From an uncultured Planctomycetaceae bacterium (GTDB lineage Bacteria; Planctomycetota; Planctomycetia; Planctomycetales; Planctomycetaceae), in contig CALSLT010000028.1 of the NCBI GenBank assembly GCA_943787265.1, positions 1 to 64,000 of the forward strand: 64,000 nucleotides of DNA, written 5' to 3'. Shown piece by piece: positions 10,001 through 17,871 of this stretch. The notes under the pieces were generated by a model. It saw nothing but the letters and a program-made list of their open reading frames with translations, made no database searches and was not told the origin of the DNA. The position numbers and the translations under genes were made by a program. Position 1 is the first letter of the stretch. Each line of letters begins with the position of its first letter.

Positions 10001-13000
10001 CTTAACAGTCGTCAGTGACGACACCGGCGAAGCAACCGTCGACACCGCAACGCTGACATTCACGCCGGCCAACTGGGACACCGCTCAGACGGTCACCGTC
10101 ACCGGAGTCGATGATGTCACCGTCGACGGTTCACAGACCACAACCATCACCGTCGCCATCGACGATGCCAGTTCAGACGACGCCTTCGACAACGTCGCCG
10201 ATCAGACCCTCACCGTCACCACAACAGACAACGACGTTGCCGGGTTCACCATCGTTGAATCAGCAGGCAACACTTCCGTCGACGAATCCGGCACCACCGA
10301 CACTTTCACCGTCGTGCTTGACCGACAGCCGCTGTCTGACGTCGTCTTAACAGTCGGCAGTGCGGACACCGGAGAAGCCACCGTCGACACCGCCACGCTC
10401 ACCTTCACGCCAGCCAACTGGAACGCTCCTCAAACCGTCACCGTCACCGGAGTCAACGACGACGTTGACGACGGAGACCAGCCAACAGTCATCACCGTCG
10501 CGGTCGACGATGCCAACTCCAACGACGCCTTTGACAACATCGCCGACCAGACCGTCACCGTCACCACCACAGACGACGACGGAGTCGGGTTTACGATTGT
10601 GGAATCGTCAGGCGATACGTCGGTCGATGAGTCCGCGACAACCGACTCGTTTACCGTCGTGCTCGATTCGGAACCGGTCGGCGATGTCGTGCTGGATGTC
10701 TCCAGCGGGGATACCGGCGAAGCCACCGTCGACAAGGCAACGCTCACGTTCACCGCCGCCAACTGGGACACGCCGCAGACCGTCACCGTCACCGGAGTCG
10801 ATGACGTCACCGTCGATGGATCGCAAAACACAACCATCACCGTCAGCATCGACGCCGACGCTACCGACGACAACCTCTACGACGCCGTCGGCTCTCAGAC
10901 GCTCACCGCAACCACCACCGACGACGACACCGCCGCCTTCACCATCGTCGAATCTGCAGGCAACACCGCTGTCGATGAATCGGCGACAACGGACACGTTC
11001 ACCGTCGTCCTCGACGCACAGCCGTTGACCGACGTCGTCTTAACAGTCGTCAGTGGAGACACCGGAGAAGCCACCGTCGACCTCGCAACGCTCACCTTCA
11101 CGTCAGCCAACTGGGACACCGCTCAGACAGTCACCGTCACCGGAGTCGATGATGTCACCGTCGACGGTCCCCAGACCACGACCATCACCGTCGCCATCGA
11201 CGATGCCAATTCAGACAACGCCTTCGACCCCGTCGCCGACCAGACCGTCTCCGTCACCACAACAGACAACGACGTCGCCGCATTCACCATCACCGAATCA
11301 GCTGGCAACACTTCTGTCGACGAATCAGCAACAACGGACACGTTCACCGTCGTCCTCGACGCTCAACCGTTTTCTGTAGTTGTAATCAATCTCACCAACC
11401 CAGGCGCCGATGAGATTTCGATAGACAAGTCGACCTTGACCTTTACGGCAGCAAATTGGAACGTCGCACAGACGGTAACGGTTACAGGAGTAGACGATAT
11501 TGCGGTCGATCTGGACCAGGCAACAACCATTTCATTGGCCGTCAACGACGCAGCGTCGGACGATGTATTCGACGCGTTTCCCGACCAGACGTTGGTGGCC
11601 ACGACCGTTGATAACGAGCTAGCCGGGTTTATCGTCTCCGAAACTACGAACTCGACGGTAGTTTCTGAAGGTGGAATCACTGATCGTGTCAGTATTGTTC
11701 TGATTGATCAACCACTGGAAAATGTTGTAATCACCGCTGCCAGCGGCGACTCGGGGGAAGCCAGCGTCAGCAATTCGACCTTGACTTTCACTCCATCAAA
11801 CTGGAACACGCCACAGACTGTCATCGTCGCTGGCGTCGACGATGTGATCGTTGATGGGGAGCAATTATCAACTGTTACGGTATCGATCGATGATGCGAAT
11901 TCTCAGGACGCTTTTGCCGCCGTCGCTGACCAGTTGATCAACGTCACAACCATTGATAATGAAATTGCCGGATTCTCGATAAGTCAGACTGCCGGAGCGA
12001 CAACCGTATCTGAGTCCGGCAGCACAGACTCGTTTGTTGTTGTGCTTGACTTTGAACCACTTTCCAACGTCGTGCTAAACGTGGCCAGTGGTGACACGGG
12101 TGAAGCTTCTGTCGACAAGAGTCGTCTGACGTTTACGCCATCAAACTGGGATACCCCGCAGACCGTCACGGTGACCGGCGAAGACGATCTTACGGTTGAC
12201 GGATTTCGTGCAACGACTGTGACAATTTCTATTGAAGAGCCACTAACAGACGACCTTTATGATTCAGTCGCTGATAGAACGGTGACGGTTACAACACTTG
12301 ATGATGATGTCGCTGCATTTACCGTTACAAAATCTGCAGAGAATATTGAAGTCAGCGAAACCGGAACATCGGAAACAATCACTGTCGTTCTTGATCGACA
12401 ACCTCTTTCCGATGTTTCATTCAGTGTCATGAGTAATGACGCCGGTGAGGTGGCGGTCGACAAGTCGACGCTGACATTCACGCCGGCCAACTGGGACACC
12501 GTTCAGACGGTCACCGTCACCGGAGTCGATGATGTCACCGTCGACGGCCCGCAAGATTCCACAGTCACGGTTTCGGTTGCTGCCAACGTTTCGAACGACG
12601 CATTCGACGCTCTCGCCGGTCAAACCGTCAGCGTCACTAACACTGACGATGACATCGCTGGTTTCGTAATCACACAAAGTGATGGTTCAACCACGGTTTC
12701 GGAAACTGGTTCAACGGATTCGTTTGACGTTGCACTTTCACGCCAACCGCTCACGACCGTTGTGCTGACCATCGAACTGTCGGAACAAACTGAAGTTTCA
12801 GTTAATCGAACATTCGTAATCTTCACGACTGACAATTGGAATATTCCACAGACCGTTGTCGTGACAGGGAAAGACGACCTAATCACTGATGGTGACCAAA
12901 GTACTCTACTGACGGTGTCGATCGATCAGGCGACGTCCGATTCCGCGTTTGACAGCGTTGCCGATCAGACACTGACCGCGGTAACAATTGATAATGATGT

Positions 13001-14495
13001 CATCATCATCTCGATTGATGGATCCGGCAATCTGCAGATCGCTGACAATTCGCCACTCGGACTGGCTGAATCGCTTACGCTTTCGACGACAAACGGCAGT
13101 GTTTCAATTTTCGACCCGGTCAATACTTTGCTGACATCTGTCGGCACTCAAATTTCGGCCCACGAGGTCCAGGTGCCGAATGCTTTGATCACGAGCCAGC
13201 GTATTGTAGCAGACCTGAGAAGCGGCGATGACAGCCTCGACGCTACGGCACTTACCACTGGATTGTCGGTCGACGTACGAGCTGGTTCTGGCAACGATAC
13301 GATTATCGGTTCCGCTCAAGCGGACACTCTCAATGGTGATAGCGGCGACGATCTGCTGATTGCTGGTGCAGGCGACGACCAGGTTACCGGCGGTAGCGGT
13401 GACGACACCGTCGACGGTGAATCAGGAAATGATGACCTCGCGGGAGGAAGAGGCTTCGACACACTGATCGTCGCGGCAGACTCGAATCTGATCATCAACA
13501 GTACCATAACGGTTGGGGATGGAGTCGATTCTCATCGTGAATTTGAACAGGGACTCCTGTCCGGTGGCGACGGTCACAATCGTCTTGATGCGCGATTAGC
13601 GACAATTCCTGTCACTCTCATGGGGGGCAGAGGCAACGACACTCTCCTTGGAGGACCGCGAGGTGACCGGCTCGACGGTGGACTCGGAACCGACTTTGCG
13701 GAAATTGTTGGTTCAAACATCACTCTGACGAATTCCAATGCCCCTGGTGTCGACATCGATGCTGTGATTTCGGTCGAAGGACTGCTGCTAGTCGCTGAGG
13801 CTTCCGGAAGTACAATCGACGCCAGTGCCTACACATTGGGCCCAGTTACAATCATCGGCAGCTCAGGCAAGGACACGCTCAAAGGCGGGGCCGGTGACGA
13901 CCTGATTCTGGCCGGGGCCGGAGCTGATAATGTCTCCGGAGGGGCTGGCAATGATGCGATTCTCGCTGGCGGTGGTGCGGATACCGTTTCAGGTGGTGAC
14001 GGTGATGATCTGATATTTGGGGGCCGTGGTAACGATCTTCTGTCGGGAGAAAACGGTGACGATTTGATCCTTGGTGGAATCGGTAAGGACGTAATTAACG
14101 GTGGAGCGGGAGAGGACGGTCTGTTTGGCGGGCGAAATTCGGACACCATCCGCGGCGGCGCGAATGACGACTTAATATTTGGTAGTTCAGGTCGCGACGT
14201 GCTGGACGGCGAGAGCGGGCAGGACACACTCTTTGGAAACAGCGGCCGAGACTCACTGTTTGGCGGACTTGGAGACGACGTCCTGAACGGCGTCCTGCGA
14301 GACGACAGCTTTAACCAGCAGGTCGGCCAGGACACATTAAATGGTGCAGGTGCCGCTCCACAGAATCGACCTTCGCAAGCAGACCGCGTTCCGGAAACGG
14401 CACGGTTCGCTGAGCCTGACTCGCTCGATTCAAATGAAAATGAAATCGACGGTCTGTTTTCCGATCCACTCCTACTGGAACTAAGTTTGTTGTAG
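7017..14495 (+). CDS. Giant protein fragment 5: delta-60, 16 Calx-beta units and RTX repeats
   Basis: The largest intact piece (about 2490 residues of homologous frame; open from 6921). Two or three delta-60 units finish by about 7430. Twelve Calx-beta-like units of about 115 residues follow, arranged as a four-unit block repeated almost exactly (7461-11372). Four diverged units start near 11620, 11970, 12310 and 12660. Each unit has FTIVESAGNTSVDESGTTD, LTFT.ANWDTPQTVTVTGVDD and a TTTDNDV-type turn, the acidic Ca-binding pattern of the family. RTX-like GG.G.D repeats follow at 13290-14340, and the protein ends LLLELSLL. Very Thr, Asp and Val rich, with almost no Cys. Likely a Ca-stabilised extracellular stalk. 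Without an upstream start or signal peptide this piece alone would not be exported. Confidence 0.8.
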   Translation: MTNGTIGNYDYYVTRFTSDGTLDSTFSDDGVAVLDIAGRDDIGGFLSLQADDKVVIVGHSDDVNGDHDLNVIRFDTEGNLDTLFDSDGILTTPAPSNRLQNVLGTAAQDDGKLLVFAGWSLDFDVLRIELGIEVQSPAGSGSASLDVTDNDVAGFTIVESAGNTSVDESGTTDNFTVVLDRQPLSDVVLTVGSADTGEATVDTATLTFTPANWNAPQTVTVTGVNDDVDDGDQPTVITVAVDDANSNDAFDNVADQTVTVTTTDDDGVGFTIVESSGDTSVDESATTDSFTVVLDSEPVGDVVLDVSSGDTGEATVDKATLTFTAANWDTPQTVTVTGVDDVTVDGSQNTTITVSIDADATDDNLYDAVGSQTLTATTTDDDTAAFTIVESAGNTAVDESATTDTFTVVLDAQPLTDVVLTVVSGDTGEATVDLATLTFTSANWDTAQTVTVTGVDDVTVDGPQTTTITVAIDDANSDNAFDPVADQTVSVTTTDNDVAAFTITESAGNTSVDESGTTDSFTVVLDAQPLTDVVLTVVSDDTGEATVDTATLTFTPANWDTAQTVTVTGVDDVTVDGSQTTTITVAIDDASSDDAFDNVADQTLTVTTTDNDVAGFTIVESAGNTSVDESGTTDTFTVVLDRQPLSDVVLTVGSADTGEATVDTATLTFTPANWNAPQTVTVTGVNDDVDDGDQPTVITVAVDDANSNDAFDNIADQTVTVTTTDDDGVGFTIVESSGDTSVDESATTDSFTVVLDSEPVGDVVLDVSSGDTGEATVDKATLTFTAANWDTPQTVTVTGVDDVTVDGSQNTTITVSIDADATDDNLYDAVGSQTLTATTTDDDTAAFTIVESAGNTAVDESATTDTFTVVLDAQPLTDVVLTVVSGDTGEATVDLATLTFTSANWDTAQTVTVTGVDDVAVDGPQTTTITVAIDDANSDNAFDPVADQTVSVTTTDNDVAAFTITESAGNTSVDESGTTDSFTVVLDAQPLTDVVLTVVSDDTGEATVDTATLTFTPANWDTAQTVTVTGVDDVTVDGSQTTTITVAIDDASSDDAFDNVADQTLTVTTTDNDVAGFTIVESAGNTSVDESGTTDTFTVVLDRQPLSDVVLTVGSADTGEATVDTATLTFTPANWNAPQTVTVTGVNDDVDDGDQPTVITVAVDDANSNDAFDNIADQTVTVTTTDDDGVGFTIVESSGDTSVDESATTDSFTVVLDSEPVGDVVLDVSSGDTGEATVDKATLTFTAANWDTPQTVTVTGVDDVTVDGSQNTTITVSIDADATDDNLYDAVGSQTLTATTTDDDTAAFTIVESAGNTAVDESATTDTFTVVLDAQPLTDVVLTVVSGDTGEATVDLATLTFTSANWDTAQTVTVTGVDDVTVDGPQTTTITVAIDDANSDNAFDPVADQTVSVTTTDNDVAAFTITESAGNTSVDESATTDTFTVVLDAQPFSVVVINLTNPGADEISIDKSTLTFTAANWNVAQTVTVTGVDDIAVDLDQATTISLAVNDAASDDVFDAFPDQTLVATTVDNELAGFIVSETTNSTVVSEGGITDRVSIVLIDQPLENVVITAASGDSGEASVSNSTLTFTPSNWNTPQTVIVAGVDDVIVDGEQLSTVTVSIDDANSQDAFAAVADQLINVTTIDNEIAGFSISQTAGATTVSESGSTDSFVVVLDFEPLSNVVLNVASGDTGEASVDKSRLTFTPSNWDTPQTVTVTGEDDLTVDGFRATTVTISIEEPLTDDLYDSVADRTVTVTTLDDDVAAFTVTKSAENIEVSETGTSETITVVLDRQPLSDVSFSVMSNDAGEVAVDKSTLTFTPANWDTVQTVTVTGVDDVTVDGPQDSTVTVSVAANVSNDAFDALAGQTVSVTNTDDDIAGFVITQSDGSTTVSETGSTDSFDVALSRQPLTTVVLTIELSEQTEVSVNRTFVIFTTDNWNIPQTVVVTGKDDLITDGDQSTLLTVSIDQATSDSAFDSVADQTLTAVTIDNDVIIISIDGSGNLQIADNSPLGLAESLTLSTTNGSVSIFDPVNTLLTSVGTQISAHEVQVPNALITSQRIVADLRSGDDSLDATALTTGLSVDVRAGSGNDTIIGSAQADTLNGDSGDDLLIAGAGDDQVTGGSGDDTVDGESGNDDLAGGRGFDTLIVAADSNLIINSTITVGDGVDSHREFEQGLLSGGDGHNRLDARLATIPVTLMGGRGNDTLLGGPRGDRLDGGLGTDFAEIVGSNITLTNSNAPGVDIDAVISVEGLLLVAEASGSTIDASAYTLGPVTIIGSSGKDTLKGGAGDDLILAGAGADNVSGGAGNDAILAGGGADTVSGGDGDDLIFGGRGNDLLSGENGDDLILGGIGKDVINGGAGEDGLFGGRNSDTIRGGANDDLIFGSSGRDVLDGESGQDTLFGNSGRDSLFGGLGDDVLNGVLRDDSFNQQVGQDTLNGAGAAPQNRPSQADRVPETARFAEPDSLDSNENEIDGLFSDPLLLELSLL
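7461..11372 (+). repeat. 1383-bp tandem higher-order repeat (about 2.8 copies)
   Basis: The block starting GACAACGACGTCGCGG at 7461 recurs at 8844 and again at 10227, each 1383 bp (461 codons) apart. Only scattered single-base differences are seen between copies, for example one Thr/Ala change and GACACG/GATACG. Each block encodes four distinct Calx-beta units (A, B, C, D). The third copy diverges in its D unit near 11372. Near-identity between blocks, against clear divergence between A, B, C and D, shows recent block duplication by unequal recombination. Confidence 0.92.
13290..14340 (+). other. RTX-type (hemolysin Ca-binding) repeat region
   Basis: Encodes repeated GG.G.D...G nonapeptides, such as GGSGDDTVDG, GGAGDDLILAG, GGDGDDLIFGG and GGLGDDVLNG, in two clusters (about 13290-13460 and 13620-14310) separated by a non-repetitive stretch. 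In known RTX proteins these form Ca-binding parallel beta rolls and often sit near the C-terminus of secreted proteins, as here. Confidence 0.88.
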
Positions 14496-14926
14496 CGCTT
14501 CGCTGATCACTTCCGGCCACTGTCCACGCTCGCCGTCGGAAAAACGGCTTCAGCTTTGCCCCTTTCATAAGAGCCGCCACGGGCAAGTCGTCTCTATTCC
14601 CGCCTTGCGATTGCTTTCGGGCCATGATCGCAGCTCGCAACGATCGTAGTAACCTTGTCCGTTTCAGGATGACAGAATTCGCGATCAAGTGGCTCATTCG
14701 TCATGGCAACAGACAACGCATCATCGATCAAATAGACTTTGGCCGTCGGCCTATCGCGGCCAGAAGGCATCTCTCATCGATACTGCTCTATCGATTTCAC
14801 AGTCCCTGCGGGGTGACTCGCGATGCCGAATCTGCCATCGTTATGAGCTCGACAGAGCCTGGCAATTGCAGGCATGCCAGCCAATGCCCAGGGCAGCAAA
14901 CCTAACGTTCATCAGGGAGCGACAAC
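14496..14926. other. Intergenic, 431 bp, nothing convincing
   Basis: Lies between the giant gene and the beta-helix gene. Short open frames are present (longest about 105 codons), but none has a good ribosome-binding site or a recognisable protein. No tRNA-like or strong terminator structure was found; GCCGT...ACGGC near 14532-14547 is too short to call. Confidence 0.5.
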
Positions 14927-16339
14927 ATGAGCACTGTTCAAGATTTCGGAGCGGTCGGCGACGGAATTACCGACGACACAGAAGCAATTCAGCATGCGAT
15001 CGATGACGGAAACGGGCATCTCGAATTCCCACGTGGCGAATACCGAATCTCGAAAACGCTGTCGGTTGATATGGAGAAACGAAGCCGAACATCGATCGGC
15101 GGTGCCGGTGGAACGGCCAAGATCGTGATGCACGGTCCTGGGCCAGCAATCTTTCTGCAGGCAACTCATGCGAAGACCGCCGACCCTGCTGGGTTTCGCC
15201 CCGAAGAATGGCAGCACGAACGGATGCCGACGGTAGACGGAATCGAAATCGAAGGTCGGCACCCGGAAGCGGACGGGATCAAAATCGTTGGCGTCATGCA
15301 GCCAACGCTGACTCGCGTGCTGATCAGGCAGGTTCGAACCGCAGTCCGCATTACCGACCGGGCGCGCAACGTCGTAATCAACGGTTGCCACTTTTATCAC
15401 AATACGGGAGTCGGCATTCACCTCGACAAGCTCAATCTGCACCAAACAATCATTGCAGACTCACACATCAGCTACTGTCGCCGCGGAGGAATTCGGATCG
15501 AAGACAGCGAGATTCGGAATCTGCAGATCACCGGAAACGACATCGAATACAATAACTACCGAAACTTTCAGAAAGAGTTTCCCGGCCCTGAAGCAGAGGC
15601 CGAAACAACGGCCGAAATCTACGTCGACGTCGTTAATGGCACTGTTCGCGAGGGCACGATCTCCAGCAACACGATCCAAGCCAAGTACAGCTCCGGCGGC
15701 TCAAACATCCGCTTCATCGGAAACGGCCCCGAAGGCGACCACCGCGCCGGCATGTGGACGATTTCCGGAAACCTGATCGGCAGTCAGAAAAACAACATTC
15801 ACTTAACCGGTGTCCGAGGAGTGATCATTTCCGGCAACTACATCTACAGCGGTCATCACAGAAATCTACTGGTCGAGAAGTCGCGGAATATTGTGGTTGG
15901 TACAAACACGTTCGGGCACAATCCTGATTACAAGGATAAGGAACTGGCGACAGGAATCCGCTTTGAAGACTCGGACAACTGTGTCCTGAACGGCCTGCTG
16001 ATCCAGGATGCCCAAGCGGGTAAGCACACTGTTGCAAAAGCAGTTCCAATTGAGCGTGAAGCCCTGATCGAGCTGGTTCGGTGCCGAAGAGTCAACGTCA
16101 CAGGATGTCAAATTCTCGATGGCGTTCCGACCGGGCTGTTACTCGACAATTGCGAAGATACGCTGGTGTCAGGCTCATCGATCATTGATCAACGCGAAGT
16201 CCCACTGATGAAAACCGGCGTCGAGTCACGCGGTGCCGGAAAAGGGAACATGTTAGTTCAGACTCGAATCTCCGGAGCGATCGATTCAGCGACTTCCGGA
16301 TCGGGCATTGCCCACATGGATGGCAATTTGATTGACTAG
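14927..16339 (+). CDS. Right-handed parallel beta-helix (pectate-lyase-superfamily) protein
   Basis: A 470-residue protein opening with VQDFGAVGDGITDDTEAIQHA, the signature of the pectate lyase 3/glycoside hydrolase 28-like N-terminus. Successive strands follow the beta-helix pattern: N.V.NGCHFYHNTGVGIHL, ISGNYIYSGHHRN, VNVTGCQILDG. No signal peptide is visible, so as annotated it would be cytoplasmic, unusual for a polysaccharide-active beta-helix. The start is supported by AGGGAG 9 bases upstream. Substrate cannot be assigned, and catalytic residues of pectate lyases or polygalacturonases are not clearly present. Convergent with the next gene: both stop codons are formed from one CTAG at 16336-16339. 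Confidence 0.85.
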   Translation: MSTVQDFGAVGDGITDDTEAIQHAIDDGNGHLEFPRGEYRISKTLSVDMEKRSRTSIGGAGGTAKIVMHGPGPAIFLQATHAKTADPAGFRPEEWQHERMPTVDGIEIEGRHPEADGIKIVGVMQPTLTRVLIRQVRTAVRITDRARNVVINGCHFYHNTGVGIHLDKLNLHQTIIADSHISYCRRGGIRIEDSEIRNLQITGNDIEYNNYRNFQKEFPGPEAEAETTAEIYVDVVNGTVREGTISSNTIQAKYSSGGSNIRFIGNGPEGDHRAGMWTISGNLIGSQKNNIHLTGVRGVIISGNYIYSGHHRNLLVEKSRNIVVGTNTFGHNPDYKDKELATGIRFEDSDNCVLNGLLIQDAQAGKHTVAKAVPIEREALIELVRCRRVNVTGCQILDGVPTGLLLDNCEDTLVSGSSIIDQREVPLMKTGVESRGAGKGNMLVQTRISGAIDSATSGSGIAHMDGNLID

Positions 16340-16938
16340 AGACGAGTTTCAGCAAACCTCTTCATTGCCTGACTGAATGGGCCGTCGGCGACTGGACGAA
16401 TTCGGATTGTTGAGCCGATTGATCGCTCGATTGTCCATTGGCCGCGATGCTCGGTAATTCCACGGATGCCGCGGATAGGTAGGAAGAATGCTCCTGTGAC
16501 ACGGCTTAGAAAATCTGGCAGGAGATGAAGGTCGTCCTTTCCAAGCCGGATCGCCTCAATTTCGACGAAGTCTTTTTCTCGGAGCTCGCGGCGTTTCAAA
16601 AACGGCGACAGAAACATCAGCGGCGACCACAGCACTGCCGCCAGACTCCACATCGGCGACGACGCGGATTGCTCGACAAGTCGACGTTTCGTTACGGTGC
16701 GATACGGCAGAAAAAACAAACCGTTTACGGTTTCATAAATCACGCCATCGGATGGCAACTTGCGCCGCAAGACGCGGACGTGCCCCATGCGACCTTGAAC
16801 CTGCCCGACAAGATCGCGGAACCTTGAATCTGAATCTTCCGGGTTGATCGTCTCTGGTAGTGCATCCTGACAATCCGGGCAGCGACCGCCGCGACTCGAC
16901 ACCCACTGGCAGCACTCCTGACACAATCGGATCGACAT
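16336..16938 (-). CDS. Zinc-ribbon-containing hypothetical protein
   Basis: A 200-residue protein of unknown function. The N-terminus has a four-cysteine zinc-ribbon pattern, CQEC followed 13 residues later by CPDC. The middle contains a short hydrophobic stretch (about residues 94-113, SPMWSLAAVLWSPLMFLSPF), possibly one membrane-associated helix, then a basic/acidic cluster (LKRRELREKDFVEIEAI) and a C-terminal region ending FAETRL. No enzyme motif is recognised. Codon use resembles its neighbours. Zinc binding is inferred from Cys spacing only. Confidence 0.7.
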   Translation of the reverse strand: MSIRLCQECCQWVSSRGGRCPDCQDALPETINPEDSDSRFRDLVGQVQGRMGHVRVLRRKLPSDGVIYETVNGLFFLPYRTVTKRRLVEQSASSPMWSLAAVLWSPLMFLSPFLKRRELREKDFVEIEAIRLGKDDLHLLPDFLSRVTGAFFLPIRGIRGITEHRGQWTIERSIGSTIRIRPVADGPFSQAMKRFAETRL

Positions 16939-17072
16939 GGTGGCTGCTACGCAGAAAGCGGAAACTGGTTATTCACGAAGGCAACGCACTGCGGTAGGCT
17001 TTGCGTCTTCGCCCAAGTGTACCGGAGCGATAAAGCCAGACTCAACAGCCGAAAGCAGGAGCAGACCGCGAC

Positions 17073-17252
17073 ATGGCACTGAATAAGAAGCACAAAAAAC
17101 AACTGGAAGTGATCCGCAAAAAGTTACCACAGCTCAAGCAGCAGCTTGCGGGCGAAAAAGAACAGATGGACGATCCGGCAGCTATCCAGCGTATCGAAGC
17201 CGAGATCGCAAAAATGGAAGACCAACGGCGTGCCATCGAAGCGGAAAAGTAG
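17073..17252 (+). CDS. Small Lys/Glu/Gln-rich coiled-coil protein (59 residues)
   Basis: The frame begins ATGGCACTGAATAAGAAGC and ends GCGGAAAAGTAG, giving MALNKKHKKQLEVIRKKLPQ and continuing to AIEAEK. It is almost wholly helical in character, with heptad spacing of Leu/Ile (LEVIRKKLPQLKQQL, IQRIEAEIAKMEDQRRAIE), consistent with a short two-helix coiled coil. AGGAG at 17057-17061 gives a good ribosome-binding site 11 bases from the ATG. No signal peptide or Cys. Function unknown. Composition, ribosome-binding site and clean spacing between neighbours argue that it is a real gene. Confidence 0.75.
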   Translation: MALNKKHKKQLEVIRKKLPQLKQQLAGEKEQMDDPAAIQRIEAEIAKMEDQRRAIEAEK

Positions 17253-17299
17253 ACCGTCAGATAATACTCGCAGCCGGATCGTCGCCACCGCTTCCAGGA

Positions 17300-17686
17300 T
17301 CAGATCATTGACTCGCGGCGTTTGACCAGTTGAAGAGTGAGGCCCCACGGATCTCGAATAAAGGCCATGATGTCTCCACCGGGAAGATCAGTTATCCCGC
17401 CTTCGAGTTTCGCTCCGGCCGCCGACAATCGATCAATGTCGGACTGAATGTCTTCCGACACGAACGCCAGGTGTAGCGTCCCAGGATGCATGTTTCGGAA
17501 ATCCGAAAGTGGCACATCAGGGTTTCCGTATATCTCAATCATCGTTGATCCAGATGAATCGACGATGAAGTGAGCCCACGGGGCTTCCATGACTCGGCGT
17601 TTGACCACGAATCCAAGATTCTCAACGTACCACCGAGCCATCTCGAGCGGTTCTTCGACGTTAAATGCGACATGCTCAACTCGCAT
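17300..17686 (-). CDS. VOC-family (glyoxalase/dioxygenase-like) protein
   Basis: A 128-residue single-domain vicinal-oxygen-chelate protein: MRVEHVAFNVEEPLEMARWY (first beta-alpha unit), AHFIVDSSGSTMIEIYGNPD, GTLHLAFVSEDI and PGGDIMAFIRDPWGLTLQLV (second unit). Candidate metal ligands are His5, Glu53, His78 and a C-terminal polar residue, though the last position (Gln in LTLQLV) is not the Glu of classic glyoxalase I. The start is placed at 17686, because this ATG directly begins the conserved domain; the frame is open to 17779. Substrate unknown. Confidence 0.85.
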   Translation of the reverse strand: MRVEHVAFNVEEPLEMARWYVENLGFVVKRRVMEAPWAHFIVDSSGSTMIEIYGNPDVPLSDFRNMHPGTLHLAFVSEDIQSDIDRLSAAGAKLEGGITDLPGGDIMAFIRDPWGLTLQLVKRRESMI

Positions 17687-17871
17687 GATTGTGCTCCGAA
17701 GTTGCAGAATTGACGGACAATCGTGGCGAGAATCGCCACCGTGCACGCGGTTTCTACCGCCTGCTCGTCCGCACGTCATCTGTCCGTGAACTTGCAGGCT
17801 CGGTCAAACGCCGCGAAAGTCCCATTCGGATAGTTACTAAATGCCTTTGATACTTTTAAAGACTCCTGACG

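Larger units (their letters stand above)
1..14495 (+). pseudogene. Giant Calx-beta/RTX surface protein gene, disrupted
   Basis: One ancestral reading frame can be followed across this span. It is open at the left edge, so the true start and signal peptide lie outside the window. Order of parts: matrixin-like metalloprotease (to about 760), prepeptidase-C-like beta domains, a nidogen-like stretch (about 2330-2690), Calx-beta domains (3340-4625), delta-60 repeats (about 6250-7430), 16 Calx-beta-like units (7461-13000) and RTX-type Ca-binding repeats (13290-14340). Continuity is lost three times by +1 shifts (near 684, 2235 and 7015) and once by an ISAs1 insertion at 4626-5916. Removing the element and one target copy rejoins the frame seamlessly. 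Expected role, from family knowledge, is a secreted or cell-surface adhesin/protease. The continuing homology on both sides of each lesion is seen directly; loss of function is inferred. Sequencing error could explain the frameshifts but not the insertion. Confidence 0.85.

Noticed and set aside
7664..11347. Long open frames on the minus strand and in another plus frame within the Calx-beta repeat
   Set aside because: They recur at 1383-bp spacing and have Ser/Pro/Thr-biased nonsense composition. They are shadows of the repetitive plus-strand gene.
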